A stretch of DNA of 64,000 nt. Origin: Romanomermis culicivorax (taxonomy: Eukaryota > Nematoda > Enoplea > Mermithida > Mermithidae). Each line of letters opens with the position of its first letter. Within the stretch, counting starts at the first letter, position 1. Below, one piece after another: positions 22,499 to 33,457 of this stretch. The translations under genes and the position numbers were made by a program. Location of the stretch: assembly GCA_963922205.1 (NCBI GenBank), contig CAWUHX010000323.1, positions 186,001-250,000 of the forward strand. Direction: 5' to 3'. The notes below the pieces were generated by a model. The model worked only from the letters and a program-made list of their open reading frames with translations, made no database searches and was not told the origin of the DNA.

Positions 22499-25400
22499 TC
22501 AACGAATTTTTCTATAATCGCGCCTGGGTTGTACGGAACCGGTCGGCGGCCACGACCAATCGGGCGCCTGCTGGCCTTGTTTGTACATTTTACGGCACGA
22601 CGTGCTATAAATGGGCAATAATTCACTGGCGTCCACTGCCAGCGCCTGCGAAAGGAAGATTTTTCAAACAATTATGCAAATTAGGCTACAATCAAGCATC
22701 CGATGTTGAATTCGCACAAAAATTATACAAATTTCAGATAAAAATTATACTCTCACCTTTAAATAAACGCAAGCGTCGGTACCGTAACCTTCCATGGATG
22801 TTATATACAAATCGCCTTTGAAATAACGAGCGTACAATCTCGATAACGGTAGACCGTAACCGTAGCCGGCCTAAAAATGTAAAATACGATATTTTGACAA
22901 TTCTAGAAATATCAACTTGGTATCAGGGATTTTTAAGGCAAATTAGGAGCCACGGCTCCTAAAAATTTTGGTTGCCTCCCAAAAATTTAGCGACAGAAGC
23001 CAATTGGCTAGTTTTAGTGTAATTTGGATGCAGAGGTCCCCAAAGTCAGATTTTTAAGGTAGGGGTGAAGTTGCAAATTTGAATCGGTAGTCTAGCTAAA
23101 TGTCCACAAAACACGTCATTTTGTTTCAAAATTAGGCAACCAGCGATCAATTTTTAGGACTCTAGCATACATGTAATTGGAGGAAAGTGCTATGGGACCC
23201 CCCAGAAATCTTCGACCATATGGCTAGCCATTAGGCGACCCCCACCTCTACCCAGGATTTTCCAATCCTATGGCTAGCCATATGGTAGCCGTAGGAACCC
23301 CCATACTTTTGGTCGGAAAAATATAGAAAAATGTCAATTTTTGAACAAAAAATGATCAAAAACCTCAACCATTATAGAATGCCTTCTATATGAAAATTGA
23401 CTTCTGCCCTGTGCACAAAACATCATAAAAAATTTGTACACGAGCTCCAAAACTGTGCTCAGTGCACAGAAAACCATGGGTTGAAACTGTTGTAAAACTT
23501 CTGTTTTTGAAATACAATTTACCAAAAATCAACTTCAAATCAATCAAATAAATGTTTGTTACTTTACCTTGTAACGTTACCTTAGTGTCAAAATATTAGT
23601 ATCAGTTATGTCTAAACTGCATTTGGAATTATCCGGATCCGGGTAGTTGAGATGGGTTCTTCCGGATCCGGGTAATTGAAAACGCTTCTTCCGGATCCGG
23701 AAAACTTCCGGGTAATGCGGATCCAGATCCGGGTACCCGTTTCATCTCTACCAAAAGTGTATCAAACAATTGCATTCAGTCGAATAAACAATATAATATC
23801 GCACCGCGTTTCCCCACAAATCATGTTTTCGGGATGGGGGAAATTCGATAAAAGGTGAAAATGTTGAAGATTGAATATATAGGAAAGATGCATTTTAGAA
23901 GGTTTAAATCTCAAAATCTTCCGACGCCTCATGGATTTTAAGTCACAATTATGAAAGTTTACGAATGAATAGTGGTTTTAAACTTTTTTCAAGTGATAAA
24001 GTCATAGAACTCAGGATTTTCGAGCAAAAAATTCGAATTATATTCTTGAAACAAACCAGGGTTACCTGCCGGATGCCTGGACTCGCTTTGCTCGCAGGTT
24101 GGTTCATCTATAGTCACTCTTGTATTTAAGAGTTGAAGCAAGTAAATCGGTTGAAAATTACGGTATTTTGGAGAGCCTGCTCAATTACCGAGACCGAGTT
24201 ACGGTATTTTGGAGAGCCCGCTCAATTACCGAGACCAGAGTTCGGGGTAACCCTTTTCTCACCTTGGAATATATTTTTTCTGACGTCTTATTAGTATTCT
24301 CTGTGTTCAGTCGAATGAGGTCAAAAACTCCGCGTAAAATCAAAAAATGACTCATTTGCCTACTTTACATCACCTCGAGAAATTTTGCATCGTGGTTATT
24401 ACACTAAACTGTTTTTTGACATTAGATTCGACTTCTCCTCATTTTTCTGATTCGAACGATTCATGACACGGTTGGCTTTGATTCAATTTAGCCTTTTTCA
24501 CTTTTTTTGACGTCAGTAATAAAATGCTTCAATCTCAACTTTTTGACTTCAAAAACGTTAACCGGCTGTAAATCAGTCAATCTTGTCCTAATTTCAAAAT
24601 TCGAAAAAGATTTTGGTGGAGCACGTTGGGGACTATTTATTAGACGATAGAATTATTCATGATTGTCCGTCTTACTGTAGCTATACACGCAAGTTTTCAG
24701 CGCAACTTTACACTCCTATAACACTGTCAATTTTGACGCGTTATTTATCAAAGCTATAGATTCTAGTAGAACATAATCTAAACTTTCCAAAAACATTTTT
24801 GAATGCTCTCAAAGTATAAACCATACCTGTAAGAGGTCCCACCAGTTGGGGGGGAGAGTAAACCCAAAATTTTGGGGTGGGGGTCCCAATATTTCAAAAA
24901 TTTCGCTGATGAGGTCGAGAAACCCCCAAAAAAGTCGAAAAAATTTCGAAAATTTTCCCAAAAAAGGCCAAAAAGCCACTTTTTTCCTAGTTTTTTCCAA
25001 TTTTTCCGAGTTTGGGGGGTATTGGGTATAGGGTTGACCAAGTTGGAGGAGGGGGTCCCCCAACCTCCCCCCATTACGGGTATGGTATAAACTGTCAAGT
25101 ATACATTACCATCCAAAAAATGCAAATTTCGAAAATTTGACCTTCTGTAGCTCCCGTATCGTAATTTTAATCGACATGAAACAGGTATCAAAAGTCTTAT
25201 TTTTGGAGGCCCTAGAACATAATGAAAAAATAAAAAAATTTCATCTCGGCGTTTTTGAGATTTTACACCACATGTAGAGCAATTTACATTCTGTTTACAC
25301 TCAATTTTGAAATTTACGCTGTAAAAGATACACCCATCGACTCGACTTTAGAAGTTCTATGGAATGGAAAAAAATTTCGGAGACAGCTCTTATGGAAGAA

Positions 25401-28400
25401 TAGTTATGGCGTGGTGTAAAGTAGCCAAATTTTAAAATCATAGTTTTTTGCTTGTACAGGTCAGAGTTTTCATTTGCCGCGATATAATGCACATGTATTC
25501 TTGCTCAGCTCGTCAAGGCTCATCAAACGGTGGGATTTTCATATGGGGTCGTCGTTAACTTTTTTTGACCTTTTTCAATCAAAATTTCAAAATTACTTTA
25601 TATCAGCGAATTTCCACTTTACACTCAAATTTTTTATATCAAACCGAAGCTTGCAGCGTGGTCGACCAAATGTATACCCTCAAATTTGAGATTTACTCAT
25701 TAACGAGCAATCGAGCTCCGAAAATCACTTTACATTTTTTGTAAAGATATTCTAGAGTCCTGAGAAAACAAGGTTGGGCCTAAGACCCTCGAACTGTTCC
25801 CGGAAAGCTACGGCTCGATTTGAGAAATCTGGCACCAAAGTCAAAGTGTAAAGCGAGTGTAAATTTGAGACGGCCATAAGTTGCGGCATTATTCAATTAT
25901 GATTCTGATATATTATGTCGGTATAGAAAAAGTGCGTTTTTCACACCGATAATTGCAGTTTTTTTGTTTAAATTTATATTTTTAGCTAACCGTGAGGTTT
26001 AAACGATTCCAGGACAAAATATACTGGACAAAACATACTGGACAAAATATACTGAACAATATATGTATACTGGGGTAAAAATAAACTGGGTCAAAATATG
26101 GTAAAAATATACTGGGTCAAAATATACTGAGCAAAAATATACTGGAAAAAATATACTGAACAAAACATACTGGACAAAATATACTAAACAACACATACTG
26201 AAATAAAAATATATTGAGGTGTGTCAAAAAACATGAAAAAATCAAATTAAAAATTGTATCAAATGAGGCGTTCATGATCATCTTGCAGCCATTGATTCGA
26301 ATAATCTGTGACAATGCGGCTGATTCTTTCTGCACAGTCACGATATTTTCGTTTACCTGTAGCAGCTGATTGACCTGTGACAATTTGCTCAATTTTCAGC
26401 TCGTTCAAACTCTGTTCTTTTTGAAGTGAATCAATGAACTTCCAGATAGTAGGATTGTGTGCATATATCCGTTTTGAATCAGCTGAGATTACCCTTTTTG
26501 ACTTGTGGTAAAACGCAGTGCCATAGCAAGGAAAAATGACTGAGGGACGGCAAGATCAGAAATAGTCTTGTATGCTATCTTGTACCCTCTACAACTTATT
26601 ATCCTTGTTCTTTGACCCTTTTGCCTTTTATTAGGGGCTCGTTATTTCAGTAGCCAATTCAGTAGCCGAATATGGCTACTGAACGTAAAAAAGGACATCA
26701 TGTCCAGTATGTTTTGTTCAGTATATATTGTCCAATATATTTTGTTCAGTATATTATGACCATTATATTTTGGCTCATTATATTATGACCCAGTTTATTT
26801 TTGCCCCAGTATGTTTGATCAGTTTGTTTTGTCTAGTATATTTAGGCTCAGTATATTGTGACCCAGTTTGTTTTTACTCCAGTATATTTTGTCCGGATAC
26901 CGGTTTGAACTCATTTCCAAAATCATTATGCTCTTGGATATTTTGCCGGAAAATTGATTCCATAATGCTTGTAAATTAGACTCCAAACTCGAAAATTTCA
27001 TTTTTTCTTTAATTTTGATGAATTAACGGCTCTAAAGATGTCCGAATGTTTTAAAAAGCTAAAAAACACTTGCGTAGTATGAGCATTTTTGAGCGAAAAA
27101 ATCGACTTGGGTGAAATGGGTAACAAAATTTCCCCATTTGGGGGTAAGGCCGCCTGGAAAAGAACACAGTGTCGCATCGTCCTACTGACTTTTTCAAGAA
27201 AAGGCCGTTGATGATTAAATAATGACCCCTATTCTGTGTGTGATTGAAAACGTATTCAAAATGATTGATCTTTCTTTGGGCTTCTCTGAAGAGCGTTTTT
27301 GAATAAATTTGTTGAAAAAACATTTTTTCTCTTCTACCACATTCGTTTATAAACTTTTTAATTTTGGCTTTTTCAAATTTTGATTTTAGGAGCCAATTGG
27401 CTTCTGGAGAAAAAATATGAAAAACCCTGCTTGGTATATTTAAAAAAGTTAAAATTTACCAACGGTGCACTGCTGTTATCTTTGTTGGGAGGCGGAGCAG
27501 TCGTATACATATAATTAAATAGAACTTCGACGATACTCCTTGGTACACCACCGCCCTTATCGCCGATCTGAATAAAAAATAAAATTTTTTTTGAAATATT
27601 TAAAAAAGTTCAAAATACATAAACATGAATGGCCAAGGTTCAGGAAAAAAACTTACTTTTATCGATAAGTCTTCTTTGCCTTTAACAATTGTCACTTTAA
27701 TATCTGGTAATTTGGGTTCATTTTGTACATTTTTCGCATGTTCTATGGTCGCCCTCATGGAATTCTAGAAAAAAAGAAAATTTATACTAAGCTGACGAGA
27801 GAAGAGACGAAAAGAACAAACTTTGAATAATTCGAAACAAATATGGTATAAATGACTGGGAACGTAAACGACCGTAATTCTGTCCATTTTGTCGACAGCT
27901 GTAAAAACGAATGAAAAAAGCGCCGTTTCGACTCCACACAGAAGAAATTTAGTGTTCCACCACTCCGACTGTAAATTTTGGAGAAGTTTATTAATCAAAA
28001 TTTAATTTTTTCAAATATAAATTTTAGAAAAAAAACAAGTTTTATCCTTGTATATCTAGATATTGCATCAAATATGGATTTTTTTCTGGGACAAAACACT
28101 GTTTTTTAGATTCAATTGATAAAAAAGGGAATCGTCATTTTCTTGACCATAAATTTTGAAAAAACGCTACTTTCATTTTAAATTGTTTGCCATATTCTCG
28201 ACAATGAATTTGTGGATGAGTTTCGATATCCATTTTACAAAAACATGAATCCTAAAGATAACACCATTTAGTACCCAATATATGGTATCTTGTTATAAAT
28301 ACTGTTTTGATATATTTGATAAGAATTTCCACGTTTTACCGTTAACCATGAAAATATTCTCTTTTGTGGGTGTCTCGTTGAAAAATTCCTTTAAAATAAA

Positions 28401-31400
28401 TGTTCAAAAATTCAAGACCTGATCTTCATAAACTTCTCGAAACCTCATTTGAAAATTTCAAGAAAAAGGTCACGTACGGAATGAATCAACATAAACTCCG
28501 TCAGTACCATTTTTTGTACGAACGAATAAATCGGGCGCCGTTTTGTAATACCGTTCGCACAACATTTTCGCGTTTCTGTACGCGTCTATAAACAACGGGT
28601 TTTGGCTTTACAACAAAGCACAAAATTTCAGCACTTTACAAAAACCGCTTTCGAGTGTAAACAACGTATTTCTACGACGAACACTCGAGGCGGAAATTTG
28701 TAAAACGATTTTTTTCATGTTTTTATAATGAACCTTGGACGACGGTCATAACGTCGCAGGCCGGGTCGATGCTACCGATAAATTGCGGGCTGAGTGGCAA
28801 TTCGCTGCCGAATATCAAAACTAGAAAAAAAGAAAAGCAGTTAGTAACAACTAAGAGGAAACATGAAAATGAAAATAAATAATATTTATTTTGGCCAGAA
28901 ATTCCACGGTTTCGAATGATTTTTGCAACAACATGTGCCTTTTTCACCAAAGTACAGCCCATTGGAGATGTATTGGGTATCATATTTGAAAATATTGGGT
29001 TCGGGTTCAAAATTTTAAAAGTATCGGGTCCCTGTCCAACAAAATAGTCGGGTAATTTCGGGTCTTGTTTCGAGTCCGAGTACCTGATACAGCTCTATTA
29101 TCGAGTAGCACGTCGGGTCCAGGTCTTTGTACAAAATACTAAAAATATCGGGTCCGGGTCCGGACCCAAAATTTTAATAATATCGGGTGCGGGTAAAGAC
29201 AAAATGGCCGGGTAATTTCGGGTCTCATTTCGGGTGACGGTACCCGAAACATCTCTCGATATGTATGTTATGAAATCAGTAGGTCAATACATTTTCCGTT
29301 TTGTAGATATGTAAGATGTTTTCATTTCAATTTGAATTCACAGACCCATTGTCGCAATTTTTTTTTTACTAGGGGTTGTATCAATTATGATTTATGCGAC
29401 TTGAAATTATTTGTCACAATACTATAAACTTTACCATGTTGATTAATAATCATCCGCATACTAATTCGATTGATATGGAATCGATCCAGAAAATATTGGA
29501 TACTATTTTCAACTACAACGTTAACGCCGTGCGTTTCTTTGAGTTCAATTATGCCCTGGACAAAGTTCGACGATTTCATAAGTTTAGAATAATTTTAAAA
29601 GTATTCTCTCACTTCAGCCATTGTTTGCACTACATTATGATTCCATTTGAGCACCATTTTTAAGAGGGAAGTAAAACTGTAAGGGAGAAAAAACTGATGG
29701 AATAATTTCAAATAAAAACGCATAAACCTACTCGTCTAAATTCTTGTTGGTAATTTCGGCGTTTTCGTGGAACAAAATTTCGTGAAAACTTTGCTGGTAC
29801 CATTCTTGAACTATTCGAACGCTGGGCATACGTAATAAGGCTTCGGGTAAGAGTTCCAATTCCTTTAAGCTGTGGGCGAAACGAACCAAAAGTTCTTTAC
29901 GTAGAAATAAATAAGACGATCGGCGATCGCCTTCTCGACCTATTTATAAATTCAAAAAGTATAAGTGAGAAGTGTGTCTCTCGAATGGGCCTGTCCCACT
30001 AGAGCCACTGTGTCACTACAGCCAGCAAACTATCAATAACCGTCCCACTATATCAAACGGTCACTTAGCCATTGTCTCATACAGCCACTGTCTCGCAATA
30101 GCCACCAACAATTTTCAGGGTGTTTATATGTCAAACGATGGGGATTTGACCAGAGACTCTGTAGGCTTTTCGACCAACTTTCGAAAAAAGTCTCTGTTTG
30201 CCTCCGAAATGAAGCAGAACCATAAGAACGCTCAAAAAATGCTATTTCAAAGCTAGTACGTCTCATGACTGCTGAGCCGAGTTTTTACAGAGGTTGATCT
30301 AGGAAGTTGTAAACAATAAACATAAACATGTGAAACAAGGGATTTTCATTTTTTTCTCCCAAGGCCAATTGGCTCCTAGGGTAAAAATTTTACGGGCCAA
30401 TCCGAATTTCAAGAAGCCCATTTCAACAATTCAAAAGTTTGCAAACGAATTCGGTAGTAAAAAACCATTTTTTCGACAAATGTATTCAAAAACACTATTC
30501 AAAATCACACTGGAAGCCCACATCAATCATTCTGAATACGTTTTCAATCACACACAGAAAAATAATGCTCATATATTAGGTCAGTCATTATTCGATAATT
30601 TTAAACTCTTAAAAATTAAAATAAATCAATGTTTCATGTCAAAGACACTTGATGATCTCATCGTTGCGTAAATTAATATTTCGTGCAACACATCTCCTAT
30701 ACACAACTACAGCATCACAGAATAATATTCAAAAACATAAGGTATATACAGATGATATAATTTCACCAAGTGACATTTTTTAAAATTTGAAGCTGAAAAC
30801 ATCCAAATTACACTAGAATTTCTAAATTTTTACAGGCCAATTCAGCTTGTGCCGATCGAAATTTTTAGGAGCCTATCGAAATTTTTAGGAGCCATGGCTC
30901 CTAGTTGGGCTAAAAAACACTGTGTGAAACTCTTATGAATACCAACAAGCAAAAAAATCGTTACAAGTACAAGTAGTAATCAATTGATTAATACCCCCAA
31001 TTGGCAAATTAACATTTATAAAAATATTGAAAAAACACGTGTTATTAGCTCTTTTATTTTTCAAATAATATTGGTGGCCGTGGTGAGACAGTGGCTATAA
31101 TGGGATATTCACGTGTTGTTTGATTGGTGGCTATGGTGAGATGCCTATACATACTTTGGTGGCCTTAGTGAGACAGTGGCTATAGTGGGACCGTGGCTGT
31201 AGCGAGACTCAATCTTCTTGAATACCTAACTTTATAGAAGCGGAAGTGGATTTTTAAATTGATAAATTTGATCATTTTTGGGCACTTTTGTAGTTTAGGG
31301 GATACGGAATTTTTTCCCAAATTTCCGACTAAAATGATGATGCTGATTACGAATTGTCAATAGTTTCCTATAAAATCTATTATTTTGATTGGAAACAAGG

Positions 31401-33457
31401 TGTCCTCTGACAATTTTTTTCTCTAAATTTGCATATTTGTGATGATAATATGGGTAAAATGACGATGCTGATCACAAATATGCCAGTAGTCCACCATGCT
31501 ATCAAATATATTGACCAAAAAACATTTGCTGTGAGGTTGCATTTTTATCAACCTATACTTACTTTATTGTTTAAAAAACATCTGTTTACACTTTATACAA
31601 TTGCAATAGTCAATAATTCACTACGAGTGAGTGCAGTGTGTGTATTATTTAGTCGCTTTTGTTGTTCTATTTTTAATATGGCCATCCCGATCTTTCTGAA
31701 TTTCCGTTCAAAAATTTATATTTGGTCACAATGACAGTTCCTGAAGTTATTAGGTGGACACGAGACTAGTCATTTTTTGTTAATGGTTTTATCACAATAT
31801 ATGTGTGTGAGTTTGACATCATTTGGGTGTCATCGATTTACCAAATTTCAACGGGAAAAATCGATTTTGTCATAATTCATAAGAAATGCAAATTTTGGAA
31901 GATATGCTACACAATAAACTACAGGCTGATAAAAATGCAAATCACACGGTTAATATAATTGATAGAATGGAAACCTACTGGAATATTCGTGATCATCGTC
32001 ATCGATTTACCCGTAGCATAGTCACAAATATGCAAATTTGGGAAAAAATTTTGTCATATGACACCCTGTTTCCAGTCAAAATATTTGATTTTATGGAAAA
32101 CTATTGACATATTCGTAATCAACAGCATCATTTTACGCGAATCTATGCAAATTTGGGAAAAAATTCCGTACCCCATCCAACGATCGACCGGGCTCAGAGT
32201 CAAAGGAGTCATTTAAGAATGTGAAGCATGAAATAGAATATAAGCAACAAGACCATAATTTGTAAAAATTGTTTATTTTTTATCAAGTTATTATTAAACA
32301 ATTGATAAGAACTTTTGCAAATATTATACTTGAGAAAAACTAATTTATTAACATTTTACTGACTTCAGAAGAACGAATGAGTTCGGAAAAACTCAAAATG
32401 CGAAAAAACGGCGGTTCGTATTCTGATAACTATGCCTGATTTTTCAATTTTTCATTGTTTTTCTTTTTTTCTCTCTTTTTGTAATCTGTAGAAATAAAGT
32501 ACCTACATCTAACTAAACGTAAATAAATCAACACGTAACAAAGGGATGCAAAAGTGGACAACGCTTTTTGCAATAAAAACTTTCGCAAAATTATTTTAAA
32601 AAGTCAAATCATCTGAATTTTACAATAATTTTGTATTAAAATTTTAGTTGTCAAAAAACTTTTTTTAATCAGCAATAGATCTAACGGGAATAATTATACA
32701 TATAGTCAGGCTCTGTAGCCAGGAATTTTTTTCGGGGGGGGGGGGGCGCACACATTTTTTGCAAGCTTATCCCACTCAATTTACTGTAAAATTGGCATTT
32801 CTGACTTGATTTTTTCTTGAGCAAAAAAATCAAAGGTACCTTTGCCTTTTTATAACTTGGAATACTTCGGGAGAGCCATGGCTCCCACAACCCGCTGCCT
32901 ACAGGTCTGCATATAGTTATCGTGTAATATTCATTACAGACCATTTTAAATTACAAAATAAAAACTTTAACTATGAGTTGAAAAATTGAATGAAGAAACA
33001 GTACGCTTCGATATGATTGCATAAAATGTTTTGAAAGCAGTTTTATGTAGAATTTATTCATTCAAAACATAATATTTGTAAAAACATTGCATTGGCCAGT
33101 TTTGGCCGGTTTTTTTTTACTTTTGGCCGGTTTCAGCCGGTTTTTATGACAGACCTGGCCGGTTTTCGTTTTTCAATATGGTAAAACTGAGCCCGGTGCT
33201 ACTAAGCCCGGGACCCGGCACCGGGCATGGTCTGAACGGCCAGGTCCGTGTAACCGGTCGATCGCTGACCCGACCCCCTAAACTACACAAGTGCCTATTT
33301 TTGAACCCTACGTCTATTTGTGTAAACTTTCACACGACTCACCAAAATCTACCAACTGTTGGATGGTTAAAGACGACGGTCGAAATTGAGCATAATGATT
33401 GACCCGCGGTTCGATATATTTCGATATACCGTTAAATAATAGCCTGGTAAGTTTCAT
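22499..33457 (-). CDS. Pdk: Pyruvate dehydrogenase (acetyl-transferring) kinase, mitochondrial; complete, 11 exons
   Basis: Exons in transcript order: 33343-33457, 29732-29939, 29613-29676, 29435-29555, 28734-28820, 28508-28585, 27822-27898, 27657-27764, 27460-27567, 22757-22870, 22499-22645. All junctions are GT-AG with matching phase, giving 408 codons plus TGA, the usual length for the family. The enzyme sits in the mitochondrial matrix and phosphorylates the E1-alpha subunit of pyruvate dehydrogenase, switching the complex off. Visible signs: a short basic start ([10 protein letters not shown]) as targeting signal, the QYFLDRF..NRIS..M..NQH block (149-169) with its helical bundle, YVPSHLYH and the N-box with Glu247 and Asn251, the G1 box DKGGG (289-293), the G2 box GYGYGLP (324-330) and the C-terminal DW pair (389-390) used for dimer contacts. 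His121 in WNHNVV matches the conserved His of the family. Intron 3 is only 57 bp, whereas introns 1 and 10 are 3.4 and 4.6 kb and full of repeats. Vertebrate paralogue number cannot be assigned. Confidence 0.96.
23166..23350. repeat. Truncated CATACATGTAA-family element
   Basis: It starts CATACATGTAATT and carries the family's CCATATGGCTAGCCAT blocks and the ACTTTTGGTCGGAAAAAT segment, then ends without the opposite inverted end. Related copies lie at 43917, 45463, 55489 and 61968. Confidence 0.6.
23620..23755. repeat. Local repeat of TCCGGATCCGGGTA
   Basis: Four to five imperfect copies of a BamHI-site-containing TTCCGGATCCGGGTA motif, ending GGGTACCCG-TTTCATCTCT. A related GGGTAATTTCGGGT run at 29000-29260 ends in GGTACCCGAAACATCTCT, so both belong to one simple-repeat family. 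Confidence 0.6.
24822..25084. mobile_element. 263-bp MITE with perfect 8-bp duplication
   Basis: Inverted ends CATACCTGTAA and TTACGGGTATG are flanked on both sides by GTATAAAC (24814-24821 and 25085-25092). The interior holds G-runs at the ends and an A/T-rich core with repeated AAAAAGGCC. A related, less complete copy is at 35921-36091. Confidence 0.8.
26005..26902. mobile_element. 898-bp element with inverted arrays of an ATATACTGG motif
   Basis: The left part (26008-26215) is a head-to-tail run of imperfect AAAATATACTGGACA units, and the right part (26705-26895) is the reverse complement of the same run. Flanks GTTTAAAC (25997-26004) and GTTTGAAC (26903-26910) match at 7 of 8 positions. 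The core contains no recognisable frame. Confidence 0.7.
29000..29260. repeat. Degenerate GGGT-rich repeat in PDK intron 4
   Basis: A run of TATCGGGT, TTTCGGGT and GGTCCGGGTCC motifs between PDK exons. It resembles the block at 23620-23755 and a shorter piece near 42620, including the shared GGTACCCGA end. Confidence 0.5.
29975..31215. mobile_element. Inverted-repeat element built on GCCACTGTCTCAC motifs
   Basis: The left end (29975-30115) repeats CCCACTA, GCCACTGT and TCTCAC motifs, and the right end (31070-31215) is their reverse complement (GTGAGACAGTGGCTATAGTGG). Arms are about 140 bp. A 586-bp element is inserted inside. No transposase frame is seen, and flanking duplications are not evident. 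It lies in PDK intron 1. Confidence 0.6.
30337..30922. mobile_element. 586-bp hAT-like MITE with perfect 8-bp duplication
   Basis: TGTGAAAC flanks it on both sides (30329-30336 and 30923-30930). The ends are AAGGGATTTTC and AAAAACACTG, with GGAGCCATGGCTCC-type palindromes just inside, as in the 22924-27429 element. It is nested in the 29975-31215 element, so it is the younger of the two. Confidence 0.75.
31300..32180. repeat. Long inverted repeat, arms about 280 bp
   Basis: 31300-31590 and 31900-32180 are reverse complements of each other, from outer GGGG(A)TACGGAATTTTTTCCC to inner GCATTTTTATCA. The spacer is about 310 bp. The arms also contain internal copies of AAATTTGCATATTTGTGA. The structure would fold into a large hairpin; it may be a foldback transposon. 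Confidence 0.65.
33100..33240. repeat. GGCCGGTTTT tandem motif and GC-rich hairpin
   Basis: Four copies of TTGGCCGGTTT lie at 33100-33175, followed by a GC-rich palindrome of the GCCCGG(GACC)CGGGC type at 33190-33230, in PDK intron 1 about 0.1 kb past the first exon's donor site. No function can be assigned. Confidence 0.4.

Larger units (their letters stand above)
22924..27429. mobile_element. 4.5-kb composite hAT-like element in PDK intron 10
   Basis: The left end CAGGGATTTTTAAGGC and the right end GAAAAACCCTG are inverted, and the perfect 8-bp duplication CTTGGTAT flanks them (22916-22923 and 27430-27437). Near both ends lies a GGAGCCA..GGCTCCT motif shared with the 30337-30922 element. 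No transposase frame is visible, so it is nonautonomous and has grown by nested insertions (24822-25084 and 26005-26902). It fills almost the whole intron; the splice sites on both sides are intact. Confidence 0.75.
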
